A stretch of 64,000 bases of DNA from Kitasatospora sp. MAA19. GTDB lineage: Bacteria; Actinomycetota; Actinomycetes; Streptomycetales; Streptomycetaceae. The position numbers were made by a program, and so were the translations under genes. A model generated the notes under the pieces. It worked only from the letters and a program-made list of their open reading frames with translations. It searched no databases and had not been told where the DNA came from. Location: the NCBI RefSeq assembly GCF_029894125.1, contig NZ_JARXYZ010000001.1, positions 372,001-436,000 of the forward strand, read 5' to 3'. Positions 57,404 to 64,000 of this stretch are shown piece by piece; the first letter of the stretch is position 1; the number at the start of each line of letters is the position of its first letter.

Positions 57404-57528
57404 TTGCCCATCGGCATGTCGGAGTGGGCCGTACGCGGGGTCCGGAAGAGGTTCCGGGGGCGCCCGGCGCCGGCCCGGCCGCAGTAGGCTGGCGATTTCG
57501 GCGGTCGTGTACGGGAAGGGAACACCTC

Positions 57529-58377
57529 ATGCTGACCGGCTGCTACCGGCACCCGCAGACGGCCACCGGGGTCTCCTGCGCCCGCTGCGAGCGCCCGATC
57601 TGCCCGCAGTGCATGGTGGGCGCCTCGGTGGGCTTCCAGTGCCCGGAGTGCGTCGGGGACGGGCACGCCGGGATGCGGCAGGCGACCACCCGGTTCGGCG
57701 GGGCGCTGGCGCCGGACGGCGCGCTGGTCACCAGGGCGCTGGTCGGGATCAACGTGGTGGTCTTCGTACTGGCCGCCTACGTGCTCGCGCCGCGGCTGGG
57801 CGAGACCTGGTCGCTGTTCAGCGCCGGGCGGGCCGTCCTGGGCGGCCCGAGCGGCGTGGCCGACGGTCCGAGCCAGTGGTACCGGCTGCTGACCGCCACC
57901 TTCGTGCACCTCCAGTGGTGGCACGTCGGCATGAACATGCTGGTCCTGCTCTGGCTCGGCCCCGCGCTGGAGGAGGCGCTCGGCCGACTGCGCTTCCTGG
58001 CCCTCTACCTGCTCTCCGGCCTGGCGGGGAGCACCTTCGCCTTCCTGCTGGCCGGAAACTCGATGAACACCGTGGGCGCCTCCGGGGCGATCTTCGGGCT
58101 GATCGGCGCCACGGTGGTGTTGCAGCTGCGCAGCCGGGGCCCGGTCGCCCCGGTGATGGCGTTCCTGGTCTTCAACCTGGTCATCACCTTCGCGCGGACG
58201 GACGTCATCGACTGGCGGGCGCACATCGGCGGTCTGGTGGTGGGCGCGCTGACGGCGGCCGGTCTGATGTACGCCCCGCGCGAGCGCCGCGGCCTGGTGC
58301 AGGGGCTGGCGGTGGCGGGGTCGGCGGCCGTGGTGGCGGCGATGCTGCTGATCGGGATGGCCCGCTACGGCGCGTGA
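57529..58377 (+). CDS. rhomboid family intramembrane serine protease with N-terminal zinc ribbon
   Basis: 282-residue membrane protease. The N-terminal 43 residues hold Cys/His pairs (CYRHPQTATGVSCARCERPICPQC, CPEC, counted as one B-box-like zinc finger). Six hydrophobic segments follow. The catalytic serine is in GASGAIFGLIG near 185, the partner His in HIGGLVVGAL, and HVGMNMLVLLW carries the oxyanion-stabilising Asn. All catalytic residues are present. The ATG at 57529 follows GGGAAGGGAA. Natural substrates are unknown. Followed by a DnaA-box cluster. Confidence 0.92.
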   Translation: MLTGCYRHPQTATGVSCARCERPICPQCMVGASVGFQCPECVGDGHAGMRQATTRFGGALAPDGALVTRALVGINVVVFVLAAYVLAPRLGETWSLFSAGRAVLGGPSGVADGPSQWYRLLTATFVHLQWWHVGMNMLVLLWLGPALEEALGRLRFLALYLLSGLAGSTFAFLLAGNSMNTVGASGAIFGLIGATVVLQLRSRGPVAPVMAFLVFNLVITFARTDVIDWRAHIGGLVVGALTAAGLMYAPRERRGLVQGLAVAGSAAVVAAMLLIGMARYGA

Positions 58378-58712
58378 CGCCGCGGGGTGTTTGTCCACAG
58401 CGGGTGCGGGGTTGTGCACAGGCTGTGTGCCGCCCCGGGTGTGGACTGCTGTTCTACGCGCGTCCTGCTGTGCGGTTTTCCCGTTCCCCGGGGGTTGTGC
58501 ACAGCTGTGGAAAGTCCGCGGCCGCAAAGTTATCCACAGGCTGGGGAGACTTTTCCCCAGTGTGGATAACCATGTGGATAAGCGTGACAGTCCGATTGTG
58601 GGGATAGCCGACCGGTTTCCCGCCCGAGTCCGGGCATGCCGGACCGCCGCCCAGGGCGAGCGATCCGGAGCGGCGGAGGCGGCCCGGGAAGGGCCTCAGG
58701 AAGAGCGGGGCG
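58378..58712. other. 335-bp convergent intergenic region, rhomboid / crgA
   Basis: Unusually long for a gap between convergent genes, where no promoter is needed. About half is a DnaA-box cluster (58391-58581). The rest, near 58610-58700, is plain GC-rich sequence without a clear hairpin or gene. Confidence 0.7.
58391..58581. promoter_or_regulatory. DnaA-box cluster between rhomboid gene and crgA
   Basis: Eight box-like 9-mers in about 190 bp: TTGTCCACA (58391-58399), TTGTGCACA (58412-58420), TGTGGACTG (58440-58448), TTGTGCACA (58495-58503), TGTGGAAAG (58506-58514), TTATCCACA (58530-58538), TGTGGATAA (58561-58569) and TGTGGATAA (58573-58581). Four are perfect, more than in most oriC subregions. 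It lies about 15 kb from oriC in a convergent gap, so promoter control is unlikely and DnaA titration or an origin accessory site is the better guess. Confidence 0.75.
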
Positions 58713-58961
58713 TCACTTCCACTGGGTGGAGACGCCGAACCCCGCGGCGATGAAGCCGAAGCCGACCAGGATGTTCCAGTTCCGCCAGCTCTCGACCGGG
58801 TAGCTGCCGCTGGTCACGTAATAGGTGACGATCCAGACCAGGCCGATCAGGAACAGTGCCAGCATCAGCGGTGCGACCCAACTGCGGCCCGAACTGATCT
58901 TCACCGTGGCCGTCGTCGGCGGGGTGTAGTCGGACTTCTTGCGGAGTCGAGACTTCGGCAC
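58713..58961 (-). CDS. crgA: cell division protein CrgA
   Basis: 82-residue inner-membrane protein that coordinates growth and septation with FtsZ in streptomycetes and binds FtsI/FtsQ in mycobacteria. The basic N-terminus [15 protein letters not shown] is followed by two membrane helices ([21 protein letters not shown] and [19 protein letters not shown]). The GTG at 58961 follows AGGAGAG. Length and layout match the family. Confidence 0.94.
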   Translation of the reverse strand: MPKSRLRKKSDYTPPTTATVKISSGRSWVAPLMLALFLIGLVWIVTYYVTSGSYPVESWRNWNILVGFGFIAAGFGVSTQWK

Positions 58962-59122
58962 GAGGAGCTCTCCTGTCGATGCGCTGTGAGACCGCGCAGA
59001 GGTGCAGCGGGGGGTCGGTAGGCGGGTGGTGGGCTGTGCGGAACGCATGGGACCGCTCCCGCACATGCCACCGGCGTCCGTTAGCGTAGTGGCTCGGCGG
59101 GTCTTAAGGAGATAAGGGTACG

Positions 59123-59896
59123 GTGCCTAATTTGTCGATTCCCCCTCGGCCGACCAGTACCCGCCGCTCCGGCACCCGAATTGTCGGACGTGCCCTGACG
59201 TGCGCGGTTTTCGCACTCGCCGGACTGCTCTTCTACATCAGCGCGCAGACCGCCCGCGGCACCGACCTGCGGACCGACAACTCGCTGCTGAGCCTCGGCG
59301 ACGTGATACGCCAGCGCAGCGCGCAGAACCAGCAGGCGCAGTCCCAGCTGGCCGACCTCCAGGCCCGCGCGCAGGAGCTCACCGGGCAGCAGGGCGGCAA
59401 CCCCGCCGACGCGGCCCGACTGGACGGCCTGCGGCTCGGCGCGGCCCTGGAGCCGCTGCAGGGCGGCGGCCTGACCGTCACCCTCAACGACGCCCCGCCG
59501 AACGCCACCGCGCGCATCCCGGGCGTCCCCGAGCCGGGCGTCAACGACCTGGTCATCCACCAGCAGGACATCCAGGCCGTGGTCAACGCGCTGTGGCGGG
59601 GCGGCGCCGAGGGCGTGCAGGTGATGGACCAGCGGCTGATCTCCACCAGCGCTGTCCGCTGCGTCGGCAACACCCTGCTCCTGCAGGGCCGGGTCTACTC
59701 GCCGCCGTACGTGGTCAAGGCGGTCGGCCGCACGGACGGCCTGAAGGCCGCCGTGGACGCCGACCCGACGATCCGCACCTACCTCAAGTACGTCCAGGCC
59801 TACGGGCTCGGCTGGAAGGTCCAGGAGAGCGGTGACCTGACCCTCCCCGGGTACTCCGGCACCACCGAGCTGCGGTCGGCGGGCGGGCAGCAGTAG
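59123..59896 (+). CDS. DUF881 family membrane protein
   Basis: 257-residue protein anchored by one N-terminal helix ([21 protein letters not shown]). A coiled coil follows at about 50-90 ([21 protein letters not shown]), then the extracellular DUF881 domain with [58 protein letters not shown]. The GTG has AAGGAGATAAGG upstream. It is divergent from crgA, as in mycobacteria (Rv0011c/Rv0012). Related to divisome-associated proteins; exact role unknown. Confidence 0.9.
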   Translation: MPNLSIPPRPTSTRRSGTRIVGRALTCAVFALAGLLFYISAQTARGTDLRTDNSLLSLGDVIRQRSAQNQQAQSQLADLQARAQELTGQQGGNPADAARLDGLRLGAALEPLQGGGLTVTLNDAPPNATARIPGVPEPGVNDLVIHQQDIQAVVNALWRGGAEGVQVMDQRLISTSAVRCVGNTLLLQGRVYSPPYVVKAVGRTDGLKAAVDADPTIRTYLKYVQAYGLGWKVQESGDLTLPGYSGTTELRSAGGQQ

Positions 59897-59965
59897 CGGA
59901 CCGGCCCCGCGGTCGTTGATCCCGGGTCTACTCTTGACCCCAGTCCGCTACGTCGAGGGAGCACC

Positions 59966-60145
59966 ATGTACGGCTGGATCTGGCGTCACCTCCCGGGGAA
60001 CACCCTGGTTCGCGCCGTCATCTCGCTGCTCCTCGTCGTGGGGATCGTCTACCTCCTCTTCACCTACGTCTTCCCGTGGGCGGAACCGTTGCTCCCCTTC
60101 GGTGACGTCACAGTGGACGGCGGCGACGGTGCCGCGGCCGGCTGA
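59966..60145 (+). CDS. 59-residue membrane protein
   Basis: Short protein beginning MYGWIWRHLPGNTLVRAV with one membrane helix (ISLLLVVGIVYLLFTYVFPWA) and an acidic, Gly-rich outside tail. The ATG follows AGGGAG. It sits between the DUF881 and pabA genes, a place where streptomycetes keep a conserved small membrane protein. Too short for reliable functional assignment. Confidence 0.78.
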   Translation: MYGWIWRHLPGNTLVRAVISLLLVVGIVYLLFTYVFPWAEPLLPFGDVTVDGGDGAAAG

Positions 60146-60208
60146 CCCGGCGGCCCTGCTCCGCCACCCAGCCGACCCTGCCCCGCATCCCACGGAGACC
60201 ACGCGAGA

Positions 60209-60871
60209 ATGACCACCCAGCCGACCGCGCCCCGCATCCTGGTCGTGGACAACTACGACAGCTTCGTCTTCAACCTGGTCCAGTACCTGTACCAGCTCGG
60301 CGCCACCTGCGAGGTGGTGCGCAACGACGAGGTGACCGTCGAGCACGCCGTCCGCCGCTCGGGCGAGGAGGGCTTCGACGGGGTGCTGCTCTCCCCCGGG
60401 CCCGGGGCGCCCGAGGAGGCCGGCGTCTGCATCGCGATGGTGCACCACTGCGCGGGGATCGGTCTGCCGGTGTTCGGCGTCTGCCTGGGCCTGCAGTCGA
60501 TCGCGGTCGCGTACGGCGCGGTGGTCGGCCGGGCGCCGGAGCTGCTGCACGGCAAGACCTCGCTGGTCGAGCACGAGGACGGCGGGGTGTTCGAGGGCCT
60601 GCCCTCGCCGATGACGGCCACCCGGTACCACTCGCTGGCGGTCGACCCGGCCACGGTGCCGGACGAGCTGGTGGTCACCGCGCGCACCGGCAGCGGCGTG
60701 ATCATGGGCCTGCGGCACCGCGAACTCCCCGTCGAGGGCGTGCAGTTCCACCCCGAGTCGGTGCTCACCGAGGGCGGGCACCGGATGCTCGCGAACTGGC
60801 TGGCGGAGTGCGGCGACCCACGGGCCGTGGACCGGTCGGCCGGGCTCGCCCCGGTGATCGGCCGGGGCTGA
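60209..60871 (+). CDS. pabA: aminodeoxychorismate/anthranilate synthase component II (glutamine amidotransferase)
   Basis: Class I glutamine amidotransferase of 220 residues that supplies ammonia to PabB or TrpE for folate or tryptophan synthesis. It begins RILVVDNYDSFVFNLVQYL. The nucleophile Cys is in FGVCLGLQ and the His-Glu pair in VQFHPESVLTEGG, so the triad is intact. No PabB/TrpE partner is nearby. Synteny with Rv0013 next to pknB supports a housekeeping PabA. ATG with GGAGACC upstream. The first sortase gene starts 5 bp downstream. Confidence 0.92.
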   Translation: MTTQPTAPRILVVDNYDSFVFNLVQYLYQLGATCEVVRNDEVTVEHAVRRSGEEGFDGVLLSPGPGAPEEAGVCIAMVHHCAGIGLPVFGVCLGLQSIAVAYGAVVGRAPELLHGKTSLVEHEDGGVFEGLPSPMTATRYHSLAVDPATVPDELVVTARTGSGVIMGLRHRELPVEGVQFHPESVLTEGGHRMLANWLAECGDPRAVDRSAGLAPVIGRG

Positions 60872-60876
60872 GCGGC

Positions 60877-62019
60877 GTGACCGCGCTGCGTCCGGAGGGG
60901 CGTTACCAGCCGGAGACGGGCCCGTACGAGGGGCAGCCGTACGGCGGCGCGCAGTACGGCAACGGCCAGTACGGCAACGGACAGTACGACAACGGCCAGT
61001 ACGACAACGGACAGCACTACGGCGACCGGCCGTACCCGGGGCAGGCCCAGCCGGGGCAGGGTGCCGCCGAGGACGCCTGGGGCGTGTACGAGCAGGCCGA
61101 GCAGCCCGCCGCGTCCGGCCCCGAGTACCCGTGGCTGCCCGACCAGACCCTGCAGCTTCGCCTGCCCCTCGACGTCGGCGGGCCGGTCGCCGAGCCGGCC
61201 CCGCCCACCGGCGGCCGGGCCGAACGGCGGCGGGCCGCCCAGGGCCGGACCTCCGTGCGCGCGGGCGTGGGGCGGCGCCGGGCGGCCGGCCGCGGTGCCG
61301 GGGCGCGGGTGCGGCCCAAGGAGTCCGCGGCCGTGGTGACCGCGCGGCTCGTCGGCGAGCTGTGCATCACGCTCGGCGTGGTCATGCTGCTCTTCGTCTC
61401 GTACCAGCTCTGGTGGACCAACGTGCAGGCCGACGCGGCCGCCTCCGGTGCCCGGAACCAGTTGGAGCAGCAGTTCGACGCCGCGCAGGCGCCGCCCAAG
61501 CCCGGGCAGCCGGCCCCGGACCCGGCCAAGCCGGAGGCGTTCGAGCCCGGCAAGGGCTTCGCCATCATCTACCTGCCCAAGCTGGGGCTGAAGTTCCCGA
61601 TCGCCGAGGGCACCTCCAAGCCGGCGGTGCTCGACAAGGGCCTGGTCGGCCACTACACGGGCACCGGGATGCCGGCCGACAAGGCGGGTAACTTCGCGCT
61701 GGCCGCGCACCGCAACACCCACGGCGAGCCGTTCCGGTACATCAACCAGCTCGGCAAGGGCGACAAGGTCGTGGTGGAGACCGCCACGGCGTACTACACC
61801 TACGAGATCACCGGCGGCATCCCGGAGACCTCCCCCAGCAACGTGAGCGTGATCAAGCCGGTCCCCAACGGCGCCGGGTACGCGGGCGCCGGCCGCTACA
61901 TCACGTTGACCACCTGCACGCCCGAGTTCACCTCCAAGTTCCGCCTCATCGTGTTTGGCAAGATGACCGAGGAACGGCCGCGCAGCCAAGGCAAGCCGGC
62001 CGCGATCACGGGCGGGTAG
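60877..62019 (+). CDS. class E sortase, copy 1
   Basis: Membrane-bound cysteine transpeptidase that joins surface proteins to peptidoglycan; class E enzymes prefer LAxTG signals. The GTG at 60877 lies 5 bp after pabA. The 380-residue protein has a Tyr/Gly/Asn/Gln repeat region at 15-50 (QYGNGQ, QYDNGQ), a disordered segment and a membrane helix near 165-185 (LVGELCITLGVVMLLFVSYQL). The extracellular sortase domain follows with the His in ALAAHRNTHG, catalytic Cys347 in YITLTTCTPEF and Arg in SKFRLIVFG. All three active-site residues are present. Tandem with a second sortase. Confidence 0.92.
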   Translation: MTALRPEGRYQPETGPYEGQPYGGAQYGNGQYGNGQYDNGQYDNGQHYGDRPYPGQAQPGQGAAEDAWGVYEQAEQPAASGPEYPWLPDQTLQLRLPLDVGGPVAEPAPPTGGRAERRRAAQGRTSVRAGVGRRRAAGRGAGARVRPKESAAVVTARLVGELCITLGVVMLLFVSYQLWWTNVQADAAASGARNQLEQQFDAAQAPPKPGQPAPDPAKPEAFEPGKGFAIIYLPKLGLKFPIAEGTSKPAVLDKGLVGHYTGTGMPADKAGNFALAAHRNTHGEPFRYINQLGKGDKVVVETATAYYTYEITGGIPETSPSNVSVIKPVPNGAGYAGAGRYITLTTCTPEFTSKFRLIVFGKMTEERPRSQGKPAAITGG

Positions 62020-62056
62020 CCGCCCGCGCACCCGGCACAAAGGGGGAGCACCGGAG

Positions 62057-62902
62057 ATGACGGACGAGACCGCGCAGTCGGCCGAGCCACAGGAGGAGGC
62101 CTTCCCGCCGCCCCGGCCCGGCCCGGCGCCCGCCCGGCGCGGCCGCGGCCGCGCGCTGGCCGCGCTCGGCGTCCTCGGCGAACTCCTGATAACTCTGGGC
62201 CTGGTGCTCGGCCTGTTCGTCGCCTACTCGCTGTGGTGGACCAACGTGGAGGCGGACCGCTCGGCGGCCGCGGCCTCCGGCAGACTGCGCGACACCTGGG
62301 CCGCGAGCCCGACCGGCACCCCCTCGGCGGCCCCCGGCGAGACGCCCGGCGCGACGCCCAGCGCGACGCCCGGCAAGACGCCCGGCGCGACGCCCACCGC
62401 GCCGTACGCGGCCGGGGACGCGGTCGGCTTCCTGTACGTCCCGGCGATGGGCAAGGACTACCAGGTGCTGATCCGGATGGGCACCGACAGCGGCACCCTG
62501 GCCGAGGGCGTGGCGGGGGTGTACGAGCAGCCCTACCGGGCCGCGATGCCCTGGGACGAGGCCGGCAACTTCGCGCTGGCGGCCCACCGGGACGGCCACG
62601 GCGCCAAGTTCCACGACCTGGACGCCGTCCACAAGGGCGCCGCGATCGTCGTCGAGACCAAGGACAAGTGGTACGTCTACCGGGTCGACAACACCCTGCC
62701 GGAGGCCTCCAAGTACGACACCGGCATCGTCGCGCCCGTCCCGGTCGGCTCGGGCTACGCCGGCCCCGGCCGGTACATCACGCTGACCACCTGCACGCCC
62801 GTGTACACCTCGCGCTACCGGATGGCGGTCTGGGGGAGCCTGGTCCGGGTGGACGACGTGGACGCCAAGCGCACCCCGCCGCCGGAGCTGCGCTCCTCCT
62901 GA
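62057..62902 (+). CDS. class E sortase, copy 2
   Basis: Second class E sortase, 281 residues, 37 bp after the first. The short N-terminus lacks the QYGNGQ repeats. One membrane helix (VLGELLITLGLVLGLFVAYSLWW) is at about 40-60, followed by a Pro/Thr linker with TPGATPSATPGKT repeats. The sortase domain carries His in ALAAHRDGHG, Cys246 in YITLTTCTPVY and Arg in SRYRMAVWG. ATG with CGGAG upstream. Streptomycetes need class E sortases to display chaplins; whether these two are those enzymes is inferred from family only. Confidence 0.91.
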   Translation: MTDETAQSAEPQEEAFPPPRPGPAPARRGRGRALAALGVLGELLITLGLVLGLFVAYSLWWTNVEADRSAAAASGRLRDTWAASPTGTPSAAPGETPGATPSATPGKTPGATPTAPYAAGDAVGFLYVPAMGKDYQVLIRMGTDSGTLAEGVAGVYEQPYRAAMPWDEAGNFALAAHRDGHGAKFHDLDAVHKGAAIVVETKDKWYVYRVDNTLPEASKYDTGIVAPVPVGSGYAGPGRYITLTTCTPVYTSRYRMAVWGSLVRVDDVDAKRTPPPELRSS

Positions 62903-62913
62903 GCTCCGCGGAG

Positions 62914-62960
62914 AACGCCCGAGGGCCCGTCGCAGTCGTTGCGACGGGCCCTCGGGCGTT
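62914..62960. terminator. strong bidirectional terminator
   Basis: Perfect 21-bp stem (AACGCCCGAGGGCCCGTCGC then A, and its complement) with a five-base loop, between the convergent sortase and protein-kinase genes. Confidence 0.9.
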
Positions 62961-63003
62961 CCTGCTCAGGACAACCAGGCCTCAGAACCAGGGGAACCAG
63001 GGC

Positions 63004-64000
63004 TTAGTTGTTTCCCCCTTTGGTGTTGGAGGGTGTCGGGGGGACGGGGGGGAGGGGGTCGCCCCCTTTGGGTGGATCGGCCGGCTTCGTGACGAGCTGC
63101 ACCTGGGTGTTCGGGTCCAGCTGGGTGCCGGCCGGCGGGTTGGTGTTCATCACGGTGGCGTTCGGGTCCGAGGGACCGGACACCACCGTGAAGCCCAGAC
63201 CGGCCTTCGTCAGCTGCGAGATGGCATCCGACAGCTTGACGTTCTGCAGCGCCGGGACCTGGGGCTTGTCCTGCGCCTTGTAGACCGTCAGCGTGATCTT
63301 CGTGTTGGCCGGGGCCTTGGTGCCGGCCGGGACGGACTGCTGGGCGACGGTGTTCACCTTGGTCGGGTCGTTGGTCTGTGCCGTCTTCGAGGCGTCGACC
63401 TGGAAGCCCTGGCCCTCCAGCTGGGCCTGCGCGACCTCCTTCTGCATGCCGACCACGTTCGGCACGGGCAGCTTCGCCTTGCCCTGCGAGACGGTCAGCT
63501 TGACCGGTGCGCCCGGGTCGGCCGAGCCGGACGCCGGATCCTGGGCGGTGACCGTCTCCTGCGGGGCGGTGTCGTCGTCCTTGTACTCGGTGGTGACGTT
63601 GGTGAAGCCCGCGTCGTTGAACGCCTTCGTCGCCTGGTCCTTGGTCTTGCCGATCACGCTAGGCACCGGCGTCTTGGCCGGGCCCGAGGAGATCTGCACC
63701 GTGATGGTGGCGTTCTCGGCGACCTGACCGCCGACCACCGGGTTCTGGGTGCAGACCTGGTCCTTCTTGATGTTGGCGTCCGGGCAGGCGATCTTGTCGC
63801 CCTCGGTCACCACGAGCTTGGGACCGGCCGCGGCGGCGGCCGTCTTGGCGTCCGCCAGGCTCTTGCCGACCAGGTTCGGCACGGAGACCTTCGGGGTGTC
63901 CTTGGCGCCGTTGCCGTTGAACATGGCCTGGGCCACGAAGAAGGTGCCGACCAGGACCAGCACGGCGGCCACCGCCAGCACGATCCAGGAGGTGTTGCTC
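63004..64000 (-). CDS. pknB: PknB-type Ser/Thr protein kinase, PASTA end (5' part outside window)
   Basis: Leftward gene cut by the right edge; about 332 C-terminal residues are visible. A membrane helix (VLAVAAVLVLVGTFFVAQAMF) is followed by four extracellular PASTA repeats, beginning VSVPNLVGKSLADAK, TPVPSVIGKTKDQAT, LPVPNVVGMQKEVAQ and PQVPALQNVKLSDAI. A Pro/Gly/Lys tail ends GGNN. The kinase domain itself lies outside, so the call rests on the PASTA array and on position beside pabA, as for mycobacterial pknB. PASTA repeats sense muropeptides or lipid II; its targets in relatives include MviN-type pseudokinases like the one in this window. Confidence 0.9.
   Translation of the reverse strand, partial: SNTSWIVLAVAAVLVLVGTFFVAQAMFNGNGAKDTPKVSVPNLVGKSLADAKTAAAAAGPKLVVTEGDKIACPDANIKKDQVCTQNPVVGGQVAENATITVQISSGPAKTPVPSVIGKTKDQATKAFNDAGFTNVTTEYKDDDTAPQETVTAQDPASGSADPGAPVKLTVSQGKAKLPVPNVVGMQKEVAQAQLEGQGFQVDASKTAQTNDPTKVNTVAQQSVPAGTKAPANTKITLTVYKAQDKPQVPALQNVKLSDAISQLTKAGLGFTVVSGPSDPNATVMNTNPPAGTQLDPNTQVQLVTKPADPPKGGDPLPPVPPTPSNTKGGNN

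Noticed and set aside
58387..58753. Two short plus-strand frames between the rhomboid gene and crgA
   Set aside because: They translate the DnaA-box cluster and run opposite to crgA; no family similarity.
60955..61010. Short tandem repeat in the first sortase considered as a CRISPR or mobile repeat
   Set aside because: It is an in-frame coding repeat (QYGNGQ, QYDNGQ) without spacers.

Overview
This is a 64 kb stretch of a high-GC actinobacterial chromosome centred on the replication origin. GC content of roughly 70% or more, many GTG starts, a single 14-bp parS sequence (GTTTCACGTGAAAC) repeated eight times, about two dozen DnaA boxes between dnaA and dnaN, a FemX-like enzyme, crgA, and a trxB-trxA pair behind a SigR-type promoter all point to Streptomycetaceae (Streptomyces, Kitasatospora or a close relative). 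The genus is an inference. No insertion sequence, prophage, CRISPR array or transferred island was seen; this is conserved core chromosome with a few local variations.

Left arm (1-25 kb): the end of a mannose-6-phosphate isomerase gene and an acyltransferase-3 membrane protein; leftward dnaB; a rightward MATE exporter behind a DnaA-box cluster; the leftward rpsF-ssb-rpsR-rplI operon; a small membrane protein; femX with an alanine-racemase-like gene; a GT87 membrane glycosyltransferase; a bifunctional penicillin-binding protein; a PadR regulator followed by inositol-phosphate synthase; an MFS transporter; two tandem LppU/SCO3897-type surface proteins; cca; and a large DUF6049 membrane-anchored protein.

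Origin-proximal left block (25-40.4 kb): murJ and a separate pseudokinase/discoidin gene (together the parts of mycobacterial MviN), sigM with its ZAS-type anti-sigma factor, trxB-trxA, a GNAT gene, parB-parA, rsmG, jag, yidC, yidD, rnpA and rpmH. From parB to rpmH everything is read leftward, away from oriC. Six of the eight parS sites lie between 30.8 and 37.6 kb.

Origin and right block (40.4-64 kb): dnaA, oriC (about 42.85-43.56 kb), dnaN, gnd, recF, a DUF721 gene, gyrB, gyrA, a DUF3566 membrane protein, a cyclopropane-fatty-acid-synthase-like methyltransferase, tRNA-Ile(GAU), a DUF6191 protein, a DLW-39-type miniprotein, tRNA-Ala(UGC), a DUF5324 protein, a zinc-ribbon rhomboid protease, crgA, a DUF881 protein, a 59-residue membrane protein, a pabA/trpG amidotransferase, two class E sortases and the PASTA end of a PknB-type kinase.

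Taken together the window encodes the start of replication (DnaA, DnaN, DnaB, SSB, gyrase, RecF), origin segregation (ParA, ParB, parS), membrane insertion and tRNA processing (YidC, YidD, RnpA, Cca), and envelope growth (MurJ, PBP, FemX, CrgA, PknB, sortases). The most notable non-gene signals are two DnaA-box clusters outside oriC (4.4-4.5 kb and 58.4-58.6 kb), a parS embedded in a 23-bp-arm inverted repeat just after parB, and parS copies inside the coding sequences of parA and sigM.
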